DNA from: Aeromicrobium stalagmiti
GTDB taxonomy: Bacteria > Actinomycetota > Actinomycetes > Propionibacteriales > Nocardioidaceae
DNA: 64,000 nt
Assembly (NCBI RefSeq): GCF_013283745.1
Contig: NZ_JABSTZ010000001.1
Span: 1,134,406 to 1,198,405 of the forward strand
Reading direction: 5' to 3'
Below, in pieces: positions 22,987 to 31,604 of the stretch. The position numbers were made by a program, and so were the translations under genes. Below the pieces are notes generated by a model. That model did not search any database. It saw nothing but the letters and a program-made list of their open reading frames with translations, and had not been told where the DNA came from. Numbering within the stretch: the stretch's first letter is position 1; the number at the start of each line of letters is the position of its first letter.

Positions 22987-23808
22987 GTGACGGACGACGG
23001 GCGTGCCGGCGATCTCGCCCTGCTGCGGTCCGCGGCGTCCCGCCTGCACCGCGAGTGCGAGGTGCCACTGGTCTTCGGCGGGCTGCGCGACGAGCACGGA
23101 GTTCCCGTGACCCTCACGCTGGGCGAGGTCACGAGTGATCTCGCGACCATCACGATCAAGCCGTCCAGGGGTCTGGGCGGCAAGACCTGGCTGAGTCGCC
23201 GCCCGGCGTTCGTCCGCGACTACGGCACGTCGCTCGACATCACGCACGAGTACGACCGCCAGATCCTCGGCGAGCGCGTCACCTTCCTCGCTGTCGTGCC
23301 GATCGTGGTGCGCGACGACGTGCGGGGCCTGCTCTATGCCGGGACCCGTGGTGCTGCGCCCCTGTCGGAGGCTGCGCTCGAGTCGCTGGTGAATGAGGCC
23401 CGCAAGGTCTCGGGCGAGATGGAGATCCGTGACGAGGTCGATCGTCGCGTGCGCCTCGCCGCGTCCGTCGCCTCGGCCGGCCCGGAGACCGCCGAGCTGC
23501 AGCGGCTGCGCGACGCCTTCGCCGAGATGCGGCTCATCGCCCGCGACACGGCCGATCTCCGGACCCGTGACCGGCTCGAGGCCCTGCTGGGCGGGGATGC
23601 TCCCGACGCCGAGGTGAGCCTGACGGCGCGCCAGCTCGATGTCGTGTCGTTGGCCGCGGCCGGGTGCCGCAACGCCGAGATCGCCGACCGTCTGGGCCTG
23701 GGGCCGGAGACCGTCAAGAGCTATCTGCGCAGCGCCATGGCCCGCCTCGGTGCACGGTCGCGGCACGAGGCCGTGGCGGCTGCCCGCCGCCACGGCCTCC
23801 TGCCCTGA
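22987..23808 (+). CDS. ramA: RamA-like LuxR-family regulator of acetate metabolism
   Basis: A 273-residue regulator with a GAF-like N-terminal sensor (about residues 15-150) and a C-terminal LuxR helix-turn-helix (LTARQLDVVSLAAAGCRNAEIADRLGL, then ETVKSYLRSAMARLGARS). In domain order, length and C-terminal sequence it resembles Corynebacterium glutamicum RamA, the activator of acetate and gluconeogenic genes. Its place between acs and the acetate symporter supports this. GTG 22987 follows GGAAGGGGG. The bound ligand is unknown. Confidence 0.85.
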   Translation: MTDDGRAGDLALLRSAASRLHRECEVPLVFGGLRDEHGVPVTLTLGEVTSDLATITIKPSRGLGGKTWLSRRPAFVRDYGTSLDITHEYDRQILGERVTFLAVVPIVVRDDVRGLLYAGTRGAAPLSEAALESLVNEARKVSGEMEIRDEVDRRVRLAASVASAGPETAELQRLRDAFAEMRLIARDTADLRTRDRLEALLGGDAPDAEVSLTARQLDVVSLAAAGCRNAEIADRLGLGPETVKSYLRSAMARLGARSRHEAVAAARRHGLLP

Positions 23809-23809
23809 C

Positions 23810-25435
23810 CTACTTCTCGGAGCCGGCACCGGTCATCGACCGGACGTCGAGCTCGACGTACCTGGCCTCGGCATCGGCGTCGGGCGCCGTGACGGTGCCG
23901 AGCCAGCCGAAGAAGAAGCCGAGCGGGATCGAGATGATGCCCGGGTTGGCCAGCGGGAACCAGCTGAAGTCGGCGCCCGTGATCATCGCGGTCTCCGACC
24001 CCGAGACGACCGGCGAGAAGATCACCAGACCGACGCACGAGATGAGTCCGCCGTAGATGCTCCACACCGCCCCGCGGGTGTTGAACTTCTTCCAGAACAG
24101 GTTGAACAGCAGCGCCGGCAGGTTGGCCGAGGCCGCCACTGCGAAGGCCAGCGCCACCAGGAAGGCGATGTTGAGCTTCTGCGCCGGGATGGACAGGGCG
24201 ATCGCGATGCCGCCGATGATGAAGGCGGCGATCTTGGCGACCTTGACCTCCTGCTTCTCGGTGACCTTGCCGCGCTTCCACACGTTGGCGTAGAGGTCGT
24301 GAGCGACCGACGACGCCGACGTCAGGGTCAGACCTGCGACCACGGCGAGGATCGTCGCGAACGCGACCGCCGAGATCAGCGCGAGCAGCACCGCTCCACC
24401 GGTCGACCCGGATCCGCCGCCCACGGCCTCGGCCAGCAGCGGCGAGGCCAGGTTGCCGCCGGAGTCGACGATGTCCTGCTTCTTGTCGCCGGTGACGAGG
24501 GCCGCGGCACCGAAGCCGAGGACGAGCGTCATCAGGTAGAAGGCGCCGATCAGGCCGATCGCCCACAGCACCGACTTGCGGGCCTGGCGTGCGGTCGGGA
24601 CGGTGTAGAAGCGGATCAGGATGTGCGGCAGGCCGGCCGTGCCGAGCACGAGGGCGAGACCGAGCGAGATGAAGTCGATCTTGGCCTCGGTCGAGACGCC
24701 GTACTTGAGGCCCGGCTCGAGGAACGCCTTGCCGGCGCCGCTCTTGTCGGCCGCGGTGCCGAGCATGTCGCTGATGTTGAACTGGAACTTCGCCAGCACC
24801 AGCACCGTGATGAGGATGGTGCCGCCCATCAGCAGGATCGCCTTGACGATCTGCACCCAGGTGGTGCCCTTCATGCCGCCGACGACGACGTAGAAGATCA
24901 TCAGCACGCCGACGCCCATGATCGTGAGGTTCTTGGCGGTCTGGCTGTCGACGCCGAGCAGCAGGGCGACCAGCGCTCCGGCACCGACCATCTGGGCCAG
25001 CAGGTAGAAGATCGACACGACGACGGTGGATGTGGCCGCTGCGGTCCGGACCGGACGCTGTCGCATCCGGAACGCGAGCTGGTCGGCCATCGTGAACCGG
25101 CCGGAGTTGCGCAGCAGCTCGGCGACCAGCAGCAGGGCGACGAGCCAGGCGACGAGGAAGCCGATCGAGTAGAGGAACCCGTCGTAGCCCGACAGCGCGA
25201 TCGCGCCGGAGATGCCGAGGAAGGAGGCGGCCGACATGTAGTCGCCGGCGACGGCGAAGCCGTTCTGGACGCCGGTGAAGCTGCGCCCGCCTGCGTAGTA
25301 GTCGGCGGCGGTCTTGTTGTTGCGGCTGGCCCAGAACGTGATGCCGACCGTGAGGGCGACGATCAGCAGGAACAGGGTGCCGGTGAGGGCCTGGTTGCCG
25401 CCGTCGCTCGCGGCGAGGAGGTTGTCGGTCTTCAT
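23810..25435 (-). CDS. actP: Cation/acetate (monocarboxylate) symporter, SSS family
   Basis: A 541-residue sodium:solute symporter with 13-14 membrane helices. SSS hallmarks are ADYYAGGRSFTGVQNGFAVAGDYMSAASFLGISG and GGMKGTTWVQIVKA. Its DUF485 partner precedes it with a four-base overlap, the arrangement of E. coli yjcH-actP and C. glutamicum MctC. With acs and ramA adjacent, acetate, propionate or pyruvate uptake is the likely role. Confidence 0.92.
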   Translation of the reverse strand: MKTDNLLAASDGGNQALTGTLFLLIVALTVGITFWASRNNKTAADYYAGGRSFTGVQNGFAVAGDYMSAASFLGISGAIALSGYDGFLYSIGFLVAWLVALLLVAELLRNSGRFTMADQLAFRMRQRPVRTAAATSTVVVSIFYLLAQMVGAGALVALLLGVDSQTAKNLTIMGVGVLMIFYVVVGGMKGTTWVQIVKAILLMGGTILITVLVLAKFQFNISDMLGTAADKSGAGKAFLEPGLKYGVSTEAKIDFISLGLALVLGTAGLPHILIRFYTVPTARQARKSVLWAIGLIGAFYLMTLVLGFGAAALVTGDKKQDIVDSGGNLASPLLAEAVGGGSGSTGGAVLLALISAVAFATILAVVAGLTLTSASSVAHDLYANVWKRGKVTEKQEVKVAKIAAFIIGGIAIALSIPAQKLNIAFLVALAFAVAASANLPALLFNLFWKKFNTRGAVWSIYGGLISCVGLVIFSPVVSGSETAMITGADFSWFPLANPGIISIPLGFFFGWLGTVTAPDADAEARYVELDVRSMTGAGSEK

Positions 25436-25770
25436 CGCTCGATCTCCGCTTCGTACTCGTCACGCAGCTTGTCGGCCAGGGGATCCATCCGCGACGCGGC
25501 GAAGCGGGCGTACCAGATCGCGATGCCGAAGGTCGTGACGAACTGGAGCAGCCCGAAGACGAGTGCGACGTTGATGTTGCCGAAGACCTGCTTGCCCATG
25601 AAGCCGCCGGCGTAGATCGACATCAGGACGTAGAGGACGTACCACGCCATGAAGGCGATGGTCAGGGGGACGACGAAGCCGAAGTAGGACTTCTTCAGCT
25701 GGGCGAAGTCGTCCGAGGCGTTGATGCGTTCGTAGGCCTCTTGGGCCTCGACAGAGATCTTCTCGCTCAC
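25432..25770 (-). CDS. DUF485 membrane protein, partner of the acetate symporter
   Basis: A 112-residue protein with two membrane helices in the DUF485 pattern (LKKSYFGFVVPLTIAFMAWYVLYVLMS, then FGLLQFVTTFGIAIWYARFA) and charged ends. Such proteins are almost always encoded next to SSS monocarboxylate symporters; their exact function is unsettled. GTG 25770 was chosen because the conserved region starts shortly after it; the reading frame extends upstream without a better site. A Crp-like operator lies upstream. Confidence 0.88.
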   Translation of the reverse strand: MSEKISVEAQEAYERINASDDFAQLKKSYFGFVVPLTIAFMAWYVLYVLMSIYAGGFMGKQVFGNINVALVFGLLQFVTTFGIAIWYARFAASRMDPLADKLRDEYEAEIER

Positions 25771-25832
25771 GGTTTCACCACTTTCTTCGAGTGAGGTGTC
25801 GGGACAGGACGGCACGGGGCGCCGCATGCCTG

Positions 25833-25838
25833 AACCTA
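25833..25838 (-). promoter_or_regulatory. Candidate -10 of the DUF485-actP operon
   Basis: TAGGTT on the minus strand predicts a start near 25826. The Crp-like site is then centred about 34 bases upstream, close to the position used by activating Crp proteins. Confidence 0.4.
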
Positions 25839-25852
25839 GGGACGCGAGCAGG

Positions 25853-25868
25853 TGTGAGCCAGATCACC
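25853..25868. promoter_or_regulatory. Crp-type operator upstream of DUF485-actP
   Basis: TGTGAGCCAGATCACC matches 9 of 10 specified bases of TGTGA-N6-TCACA, the Crp/GlxR consensus. It lies 82 bases upstream of the DUF485 start. A crp gene is present in the same window. Confidence 0.7.
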
Positions 25869-25922
25869 AAGGTCCCGCTGCGACGAGCCCCCGCCCCTCG
25901 TGCGGTGTGCGGTCGACGAAGT

Positions 25923-25958
25923 GCGACGAACGGTCGGTGTGGCGCGACGAGCGGTCGG
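25923..25958. repeat. Two-copy 21-base-period repeat
   Basis: GCGACGAACGGTCGG (25923-25937) and GCGACGAGCGGTCGG (25944-25958) differ at one base. They lie just past the stop of the second symporter and before the Crp site. No function can be assigned. Confidence 0.5.
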
Positions 25959-25969
25959 GCGTCGCGGCG

Positions 25970-27490
25970 TCAGGACCGCCGGTCGACGTCGACGTGCTCG
26001 GGGGTGTGGAGGCGGACCATGGTCCGCGCGACGTTGCCCGGCACGCTCGATCGGGTGAGCAGCGAGCCGCCGACCATCAGGCCGAAGCCGATCGGCACCG
26101 ACCACGCGGCCGGCTGGCTCATCAGGACGCCGAGCCAGCCGCCAGGGCCCCAGGCAATGGTCAGGACGGGCGCGACGCCGGCACAGAGACCGCCGCCGAC
26201 CAGGCCGGCGATCGCGCCTGTCGCGGTGAGACCCCGCCACCAGATGCCCAGCACCAGCAGCGGGCAGAAGGTCGAGGCGGCCAGCGCGAAGGCGAACGTC
26301 ACCGAGTTGGCCACCGCGATGCGCTCGGCCGACAGCGCCAGGGCCAGCGGCACGAGCACCCCTCCCGCTGCCGCGAGCCGGAGCGCCGTGATGGTCGTGA
26401 GCCCGACCTTGCGGGTGATCGGCAGCGTCGCGGCGTGCTTGGCGAGGCCCTGCCCGACGACGCCGGCGATCGACATCGTGATGCCCGACGAGGTCGACAG
26501 GAAGGCGGCGAACGCCCCGGCCGTCAGCAGCGCTGCGAGGACCTCGCCGGTGGTGCCGCCGATCATCCGCGAGGGCAGCTCGAGCACGACGGTGTCGGTG
26601 CGGCCGGACGCCACGAGGTCGCCGGCGTAGATGCGGCCGAGGACGCCGTAGAGCGTCGGCAGCAGGTAGAACGAGCCGAGCAGCGCGAGCACGATCAGCG
26701 TCGTCCGGCGGGCGGCGTGGCCGTCGGGGTTGGTGTAGAACCGCACGACGACGTGCGGCAGCCCCATCGTGCCGAGGAACGTCGCGACCATGACCGAGTA
26801 GGTCAGGTAGAGGCCGGGCCCGTCCGCCTCGCCGAACGGCTGGAACCAGTCGCTCGGCGCCACGGGCGAGGGCCGACCGTCGTCCGACCATGCGTGCAGC
26901 AGGAAGAACAGCGGGATGAGCAGGGCGGTCAGCTTGAGCCAGTACTGGAACGCCTGCACGAAGGTGATGCTGCGCATGCCGCCCGAGACGACGTTGATGA
27001 CCACGATGACCGCGACGAGGACCGTGCCGACCCACGTCGGCGCGCCGGTCACCGTCCGCAGCGTCAGTCCGGCGCCCTGGAACTGGGGCATGAGGTAGAG
27101 CCAGCCGACGGCGACGACGAGCAGGGTCGCGACCCGACGGACGGCGTCGGACTGCAGCCGCACCTGCGCGAAGTCGGGCAGCGTGTAGGCCCCGGACCGG
27201 CGCAGCGGCGCGGCGACGAACACCAGCAGCATGAGGTAGCCCGTGGTCCATCCGATCGGGTACCAGAGCATGTCGGCGCCGGAGGCCAGCACGAGGCCCG
27301 CGACGCCGAGGAACGACGCGGCCGACAGGTACTCCCCGCCGATCGCCGCGCTGTTCCAGACCGGGCTGATCGAGCGGGACGCGACGTAGAAGTCGCTCGT
27401 CGTCCGGCTGAAGCGCAGCCCGAACGCGCCGATGCCCAGGGTCGCGACCGCCACCAGGGCCACGGCGATGACGCCGTACGTGGTGTTCAT
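25970..27490 (-). CDS. Second SSS-family symporter
   Basis: A 506-residue sodium:solute symporter (about 13 helices) with the hallmark SDFYVASRSISPVWNSAAIGGEYLSAASFLG and GGMRSITFVQAFQYWLK. It is a paralogue of the acetate symporter but only moderately similar. It is the last gene of a four-gene minus-strand unit with a LytS-type kinase, a LytTR regulator and a DUF485-like protein, with overlapping junctions. A monocarboxylate such as pyruvate or lactate is a reasonable guess; specificity is not readable. Confidence 0.9.
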   Translation of the reverse strand: MNTTYGVIAVALVAVATLGIGAFGLRFSRTTSDFYVASRSISPVWNSAAIGGEYLSAASFLGVAGLVLASGADMLWYPIGWTTGYLMLLVFVAAPLRRSGAYTLPDFAQVRLQSDAVRRVATLLVVAVGWLYLMPQFQGAGLTLRTVTGAPTWVGTVLVAVIVVINVVSGGMRSITFVQAFQYWLKLTALLIPLFFLLHAWSDDGRPSPVAPSDWFQPFGEADGPGLYLTYSVMVATFLGTMGLPHVVVRFYTNPDGHAARRTTLIVLALLGSFYLLPTLYGVLGRIYAGDLVASGRTDTVVLELPSRMIGGTTGEVLAALLTAGAFAAFLSTSSGITMSIAGVVGQGLAKHAATLPITRKVGLTTITALRLAAAGGVLVPLALALSAERIAVANSVTFAFALAASTFCPLLVLGIWWRGLTATGAIAGLVGGGLCAGVAPVLTIAWGPGGWLGVLMSQPAAWSVPIGFGLMVGGSLLTRSSVPGNVARTMVRLHTPEHVDVDRRS

Positions 27491-27915
27491 GCCTCGGGGC
27501 GCTCCTCAGGGCGCTCCGGCTCGACGAGCTCGGCGAAGTCACGCTCGGCCCGCTCGGCCTGGCGCAGGTAGAGCCACCCGAGCGCGAACAGGCAGGGATA
27601 GACGACGAGGCCGAGGATGACCCACGGCAGAGGGGCGCCGAGGACGCGGAACTCGGTGACCGAGTCAAACGCGAGGAACACCAGGGGCAGGGCGCCGATC
27701 GACAGCACCAGCGTCGTCGCGACGGTGAGGGCGGCGCGCAGCTGCAGCCGGATCAGGGAGCGCATGTAGACCTCGCCCACCCCGGTCGACTCGTCGATCT
27801 CCTGCCGGACGCTGCGCCGGACGTGGGACGGCGCCGCGGCGAGCGGGTTGGTGACGCGCACCCGGCCGGTGTACGTCGTCGGGGGCGGGCCCGGGTCGGC
27901 GGGCTCGTCGGTCAC
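27487..27915 (-). CDS. DUF485-like membrane protein with long N-terminus
   Basis: 142 residues: about 65 soluble residues (VRRSVRQEIDESTGVGEVYMRSLIRLQL) precede two membrane helices (around 70-92 and 103-124) and an acidic tail. The topology and location before an SSS gene match DUF485 proteins. The GTG at 27915 overlaps the stop of the response regulator, and the stop overlaps the symporter start, so four genes are coupled. Confidence 0.8.
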   Translation of the reverse strand: MTDEPADPGPPPTTYTGRVRVTNPLAAAPSHVRRSVRQEIDESTGVGEVYMRSLIRLQLRAALTVATTLVLSIGALPLVFLAFDSVTEFRVLGAPLPWVILGLVVYPCLFALGWLYLRQAERAERDFAELVEPERPEERPEA

Positions 27916-28646
27916 AGGGCGCGCTCGTGCAGGTGCTCGCGGAGCGAGCGGGTGTGGCGCCGGGCGACCGTGAGCTCGACGACCCCGGAGCCCGACGGCA
28001 CGATGACGCTGCACTGCCCGGCGGCGGCGCGCACCTCCTGGACGTGCGCGAGGTTGACCAGGTGGCTGCGGTGGATGCGGACGAAACCGGCGGCGGCCCA
28101 CTCGTCGGCGAGCGTGCTGATGGGGGTGCGGATCAGGTGGCTGGGGCCGTCGGTCGTGTGGAGCCGGACGTAGTCGCCCTGCGCCTCGGCGTAGGACACC
28201 GTCGCCCGCGACACGAACCGGGTGACCCCGCCGAGCTCGACCACGATCGAGTCGTCGCCGGACGGCGCGACGGCGTCGCGGTCTGCCGTGGCGCGGCGGA
28301 CGCTCTCGCGCAGCCGGTCCTCGCGGATCGGCTTGAGCAGGTAGTCGACCGCATTCATCTCGAACGCCTCGACCGCGTGCTGGTCGTGGGCCGTCACGAA
28401 CACGATCTGCGGAGGGTTGCGGAACCGGCCGAGCAGCCGGGCGATCTCGAGCCCGCTCAGCCCCGGCATCGCCACGTCGAGGAAGACCAGGTCGACGTCG
28501 ACCTCGTCGAGCAGCCGCAGAGCCTCCGCCCCCGAGCGTGCCGCGCGGACCTGACCGATGCGTTCGTCCCGCTCCAGGAGCCACACCAGCTCGTCGAGGA
28601 CGGGTTGCTCGTCGTCGACGACCAGGGCGTTCAGGGGGCCGGTCAT
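27912..28646 (-). CDS. LytTR-type response regulator
   Basis: The 244-residue protein has a receiver domain (VVDDEQPV at the N-terminus, phosphoacceptor Asp in VFLDVAMPG, and Lys in LKPI) followed by a LytTR DNA-binding domain (SYAEAQGDYVRLHT ... RIHRSHLVNLAHVQEV). It is the cognate regulator of the kinase 50 bases upstream. LytS/LytTR pairs next to carboxylate transporters (for example E. coli BtsSR/YpdAB, pyruvate sensing) usually control that transporter, which is the suggested role here. ATG 28646 was preferred to GTG 28679. Confidence 0.9.
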   Translation of the reverse strand: MTGPLNALVVDDEQPVLDELVWLLERDERIGQVRAARSGAEALRLLDEVDVDLVFLDVAMPGLSGLEIARLLGRFRNPPQIVFVTAHDQHAVEAFEMNAVDYLLKPIREDRLRESVRRATADRDAVAPSGDDSIVVELGGVTRFVSRATVSYAEAQGDYVRLHTTDGPSHLIRTPISTLADEWAAAGFVRIHRSHLVNLAHVQEVRAAAGQCSVIVPSGSGVVELTVARRHTRSLREHLHERAL

Positions 28647-28695
28647 GCCCTGATCCTGCCCACTGGTGACCTGCGCCACAAGTGCGGGGCCTCGG

Positions 28696-29835
28696 TCAGC
28701 CGGCCGTGGGCGGCATCGGGTGGAACTTCGGGATGCGCAGCGTCACCTTCGTGCCGTGCCCCGGAGCGGTCTCGACGACGATCCCGTGGGCGTCTCCGTA
28801 GACGGTGCGGACCCGGGCGTCGACGTTGGCGAGGCCGACCGAGCTGCTGGTCGTCCGGCCGACGAGGGCGTCGCGGACGGTGTCGGGGTCGACGCCCACT
28901 CCGTCGTCCTCGATCGTGATGACGCACTCGGCGCCCTCGTCGAGGGCGATGACGGTGAGGGTGCCGCTGCCGTCCTTGGCCTCCAGGCCGTGCCGCACCG
29001 CGTTCTCGACGATCGGCTGCACCGAGAGGAACGGCAGGGTGACGCTGAGGACCTCCGGCGCGATGCGGGTGACGACCCGGAGGCGGTCGCCGAAGCGGGC
29101 CTTCTCCAGCACGAGGTAGCGCTCGATCGAGCGGAGCTCCTCGGCCAGGGTCGTGAACTCGCCGTGCTCGCGGAACGAGTAGCGGGTGAAGTCGGCGAAC
29201 TCGAGCAGCAGCTCGCGAGCCCGCTCGGGGTCGGTGCGCACGAACGACGCGATCGCGCCGAGCGAGTTGTAGATGAAGTGCGGCGAGATCTGGGCGCGGA
29301 GGGCGCGCAGCTCGGCCTCGACCAGGGCGGATCGTGACTCCGACAGCTCGGCGAGCTCGAGCTGGCTCGACATCCAGCGGGCGACCTCCGTCGTCGCGCG
29401 GGCCAGGCCGGCGGACGCCTCGTCGCTGACGACGACGATGCTGCCGACGACCCGACCGTCGACCGACAGGGGAGCGACGATCGCCCGGGCGGACGCCTGG
29501 GTCGTGCCACGCGCCAGGGCGTCGGACATCAGGGGGATCACGTCGACGTCTGCGTGGGCGCCGTCCCACGCGAGCGGGCCGTCGAGGTCGGTGATGGCGA
29601 CGGTCGACGTGCCGAGCAGGGCCCGGACGTGGGGGATCGCCTGTGCCGCGCTCTCGGCGTCGAGCCCGCGGCGCAGCGACGGCGCGGCGAGCGACGCGGT
29701 GTGCAGCGTCTTGTAGGTGGCCCGGTCGGCGGGCGACCCGAGGGTGCGGCGGCGGGTGAGCAGCCGCCAGCGCACGAAGGCTGCCGTGGCGACGAGCACC
29801 ACGGCGACGGCGACCGCGGTGCTGGCGTTGTCCAT
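28696..29835 (-). CDS. LytS-type sensor histidine kinase
   Basis: 379 residues: one N-terminal membrane helix (about 7-22), a GAF-like sensor (about 50-150), then the His_kinase domain with phosphoacceptor ISPHFIYNSLGAIASFV and the ATPase motifs VENAVRHGLE and DDGVGVD. Having only one membrane helix, unlike the six-helix 5TMR LytS proteins, it probably senses an intracellular ligand. The downstream regulator, DUF485 protein and symporter form the rest of the unit. Confidence 0.9.
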   Translation of the reverse strand: MDNASTAVAVAVVLVATAAFVRWRLLTRRRTLGSPADRATYKTLHTASLAAPSLRRGLDAESAAQAIPHVRALLGTSTVAITDLDGPLAWDGAHADVDVIPLMSDALARGTTQASARAIVAPLSVDGRVVGSIVVVSDEASAGLARATTEVARWMSSQLELAELSESRSALVEAELRALRAQISPHFIYNSLGAIASFVRTDPERARELLLEFADFTRYSFREHGEFTTLAEELRSIERYLVLEKARFGDRLRVVTRIAPEVLSVTLPFLSVQPIVENAVRHGLEAKDGSGTLTVIALDEGAECVITIEDDGVGVDPDTVRDALVGRTTSSSVGLANVDARVRTVYGDAHGIVVETAPGHGTKVTLRIPKFHPMPPTAG

Positions 29836-29841
29836 CGTGCG

Positions 29842-29847
29842 ACGCTA
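29842..29847 (-). promoter_or_regulatory. -10 hexamer of the two-component/symporter operon, leaderless type
   Basis: TAGCGT on the minus strand lies six bases before the ATG at 29835. Confidence 0.5.
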
Positions 29848-29901
29848 CCGCGCCGGGGCCGGATCCCACGAGACGCCGTGGGACCCGGCCCCGGTGGTGG
29901 G

Positions 29902-31506
29902 TCAGCCGACGCTGACGGCGCTCCACGCCGCGGCGACGGTCGCCGACTGGGTGCTGCCGGCGCCGAAGAGGTCGTTCGCCGCGCTGATCGTCGCGGTGCG
30001 CGCCTGGGCGTACGTCGTGCCCGAGGTCATGTAGACCGTGAGCGCGCGGTACCAGATCGCGGCCGCGTCGGTGCGCCCGATCCCGGCGACCGTCGACCCG
30101 TTGCACGTCGACGACGCGTGGGCCGTTCCGCCGATCGTCTTCGCCCCGGAGCCCTCGGCCAGCAGGTAGAAGAAGTGGTTGCCGATGCCGGACGAGTAGT
30201 GAACGTCGACGTTCTTGGCGTTCGTCGACCAGCACGCGAGGGACGAGCCGTCCGAGGCCGGGTCGTCCATGCGGCGCAGCCCTGACCCGTCGGCGAGGTC
30301 GAACTCCTCGCCGATCAGGTAGTCGCCCTGGTCGCTGGGGTTGGCGGCGAAGAACTCGACCATCGTGCCGAAGATGTCGCTCGTCGCCTCGTTGAGTCCA
30401 CCGGACTCGCCCGAGTAGGTCAGGCCCGCGGTGTTCTCCGTGACGCCGTGCGACATCTCGTGGCCCGCGACGTCGAGCGAGGTGAGCGGCCCGTACGTCG
30501 TGCCGTTGCCGTCCCCGTACGTCATCTTCTCGCCGTCCCAGAACGCGTTGACGTAGTTCTTGCCGTAGTGGACCCGGTTGAACGAGCCGGCGCCGGTGCC
30601 GAAGATGCCGTCGCGTCCGAAGGTGTCCTGGTAGTAGTCCCAGGTCGCGTCGGTGCCGTACTGCGCGTCGACCGCAGCGGACTCGCGGCTGCTGGTGGTG
30701 CCGTTGCCGAACGAGGTGTCGGTGCTGGAGAAGACCGCACCGGTCGCACAACCCATGTTGAGCACGCTGCAGAGTGCGCCGTCGGTCTTGTTGTTGACGT
30801 CGATCGTGTAGGTGTTGCCACGTGTGGCGTCCTTGAGCTGGTAGGCGCTGCCGGACTGCGTCAGGTCGAGCGGCACCGTGCCGCCGTAGAGCGACTGCCC
30901 TTCGCCGTCGACCGTCTGGATGCGCTGTTCCGACCGGATCGTGTCGCCGGTGCGTGCGTCGACGTAGGAGTCGATGCGGCTGGGTGTGCCGTCGCGCTGG
31001 GTTCCACGGGTGGTGACGAGCCAGGCGAGGCGCGGGGTCGCGGTCGCGTCGACGACGAGCTCCGGCGCACCGGCCTTCTTGGCGGTCGTCCCGACCTTCT
31101 CGAGCGCCGACGCCGCCGACCGCTTTGGCGTCGTGGAGAGGGAGAGCTGGCGACGCAGCGTCTGGGACGTGCCCAGCACGTCGCCGTCGGCAGCCCGGTG
31201 GACCACGAGGTCTCCACCGACGACGCGCAGCCCGTCGTACGTTCGCCGCATGCGGACGTGGGTGGCCCCGGTCGAGTCGACGAGCGCGTCGGTGACCTTC
31301 AGGGTCTCGTCGTCCCCGACCCGGGCGGCTGGTGCCCGCTTCGCCGCGGCGACGGCCGCCCGAGCGGTGGCACCGGACTCCGAGACGCTGCGCGTCGAGG
31401 TGACCCGTTCGGGTCCGGCGGGTGCGGCGGTCGCGGCCTGCATGCCGGCACCGACCATGCTCAGTGAGGCGACGGCTGCTGCTGCGGACAGAGTTCTTCT
31501 GCTCAT
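29902..31506 (-). CDS. Secreted M4 (thermolysin-like) metalloprotease
   Basis: 534 residues: signal peptide (about 1-27, ending ATAAPA), an FTP/PepSY-type propeptide (about 45-190) and the M4 catalytic domain. The zinc site is HEMSH with the third ligand in GGLNEATSDIFG; the C-terminal lobe contains DVHYSSGIGNHFFYLL. Two Cys pairs are visible (ALCSVLNMGCAT; ACWS ... STCNG). Thermolysin-type proteases degrade extracellular protein and usually self-process. ATG 31506 follows GGGGG inside a hairpin. Monocistronic with its own promoter. Confidence 0.95.
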   Translation of the reverse strand: MSRRTLSAAAAVASLSMVGAGMQAATAAPAGPERVTSTRSVSESGATARAAVAAAKRAPAARVGDDETLKVTDALVDSTGATHVRMRRTYDGLRVVGGDLVVHRAADGDVLGTSQTLRRQLSLSTTPKRSAASALEKVGTTAKKAGAPELVVDATATPRLAWLVTTRGTQRDGTPSRIDSYVDARTGDTIRSEQRIQTVDGEGQSLYGGTVPLDLTQSGSAYQLKDATRGNTYTIDVNNKTDGALCSVLNMGCATGAVFSSTDTSFGNGTTSSRESAAVDAQYGTDATWDYYQDTFGRDGIFGTGAGSFNRVHYGKNYVNAFWDGEKMTYGDGNGTTYGPLTSLDVAGHEMSHGVTENTAGLTYSGESGGLNEATSDIFGTMVEFFAANPSDQGDYLIGEEFDLADGSGLRRMDDPASDGSSLACWSTNAKNVDVHYSSGIGNHFFYLLAEGSGAKTIGGTAHASSTCNGSTVAGIGRTDAAAIWYRALTVYMTSGTTYAQARTATISAANDLFGAGSTQSATVAAAWSAVSVG

Positions 31507-31526
31507 GCATATCCCCCGATATGAGC
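31501..31526 (-). promoter_or_regulatory. Hairpin over the SD and start codon of the M4 protease
   Basis: In the minus-strand RNA CAUAUC (from 31523 to 31518) pairs with GAUAUG (31513-31508), leaving GGGG of the SD in the loop. Alternatively GCUCAU (31526-31521) pairs with AUGAGC (31506-31501), burying the start codon. The two pairings are mutually exclusive alternatives or extend each other. Confidence 0.45.
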
Positions 31527-31569
31527 GCGTCGCCACGAGGACGTCCCCCGAGGCATCCGCGATGGTCGG

Positions 31570-31598
31570 AGCCTAGGTCAGGGGAGGGGATCTGTAAA
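31570..31598 (-). promoter_or_regulatory. Promoter of the M4 protease gene
   Basis: TTTACA (31593-31598) and TAGGCT (31570-31575) on the minus strand are separated by exactly 17 bases. The predicted start near 31563 leaves a 5' leader of about 57 bases with the hairpin at its end. Confidence 0.65.
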
Positions 31599-31604
31599 CG
31601 GTGG

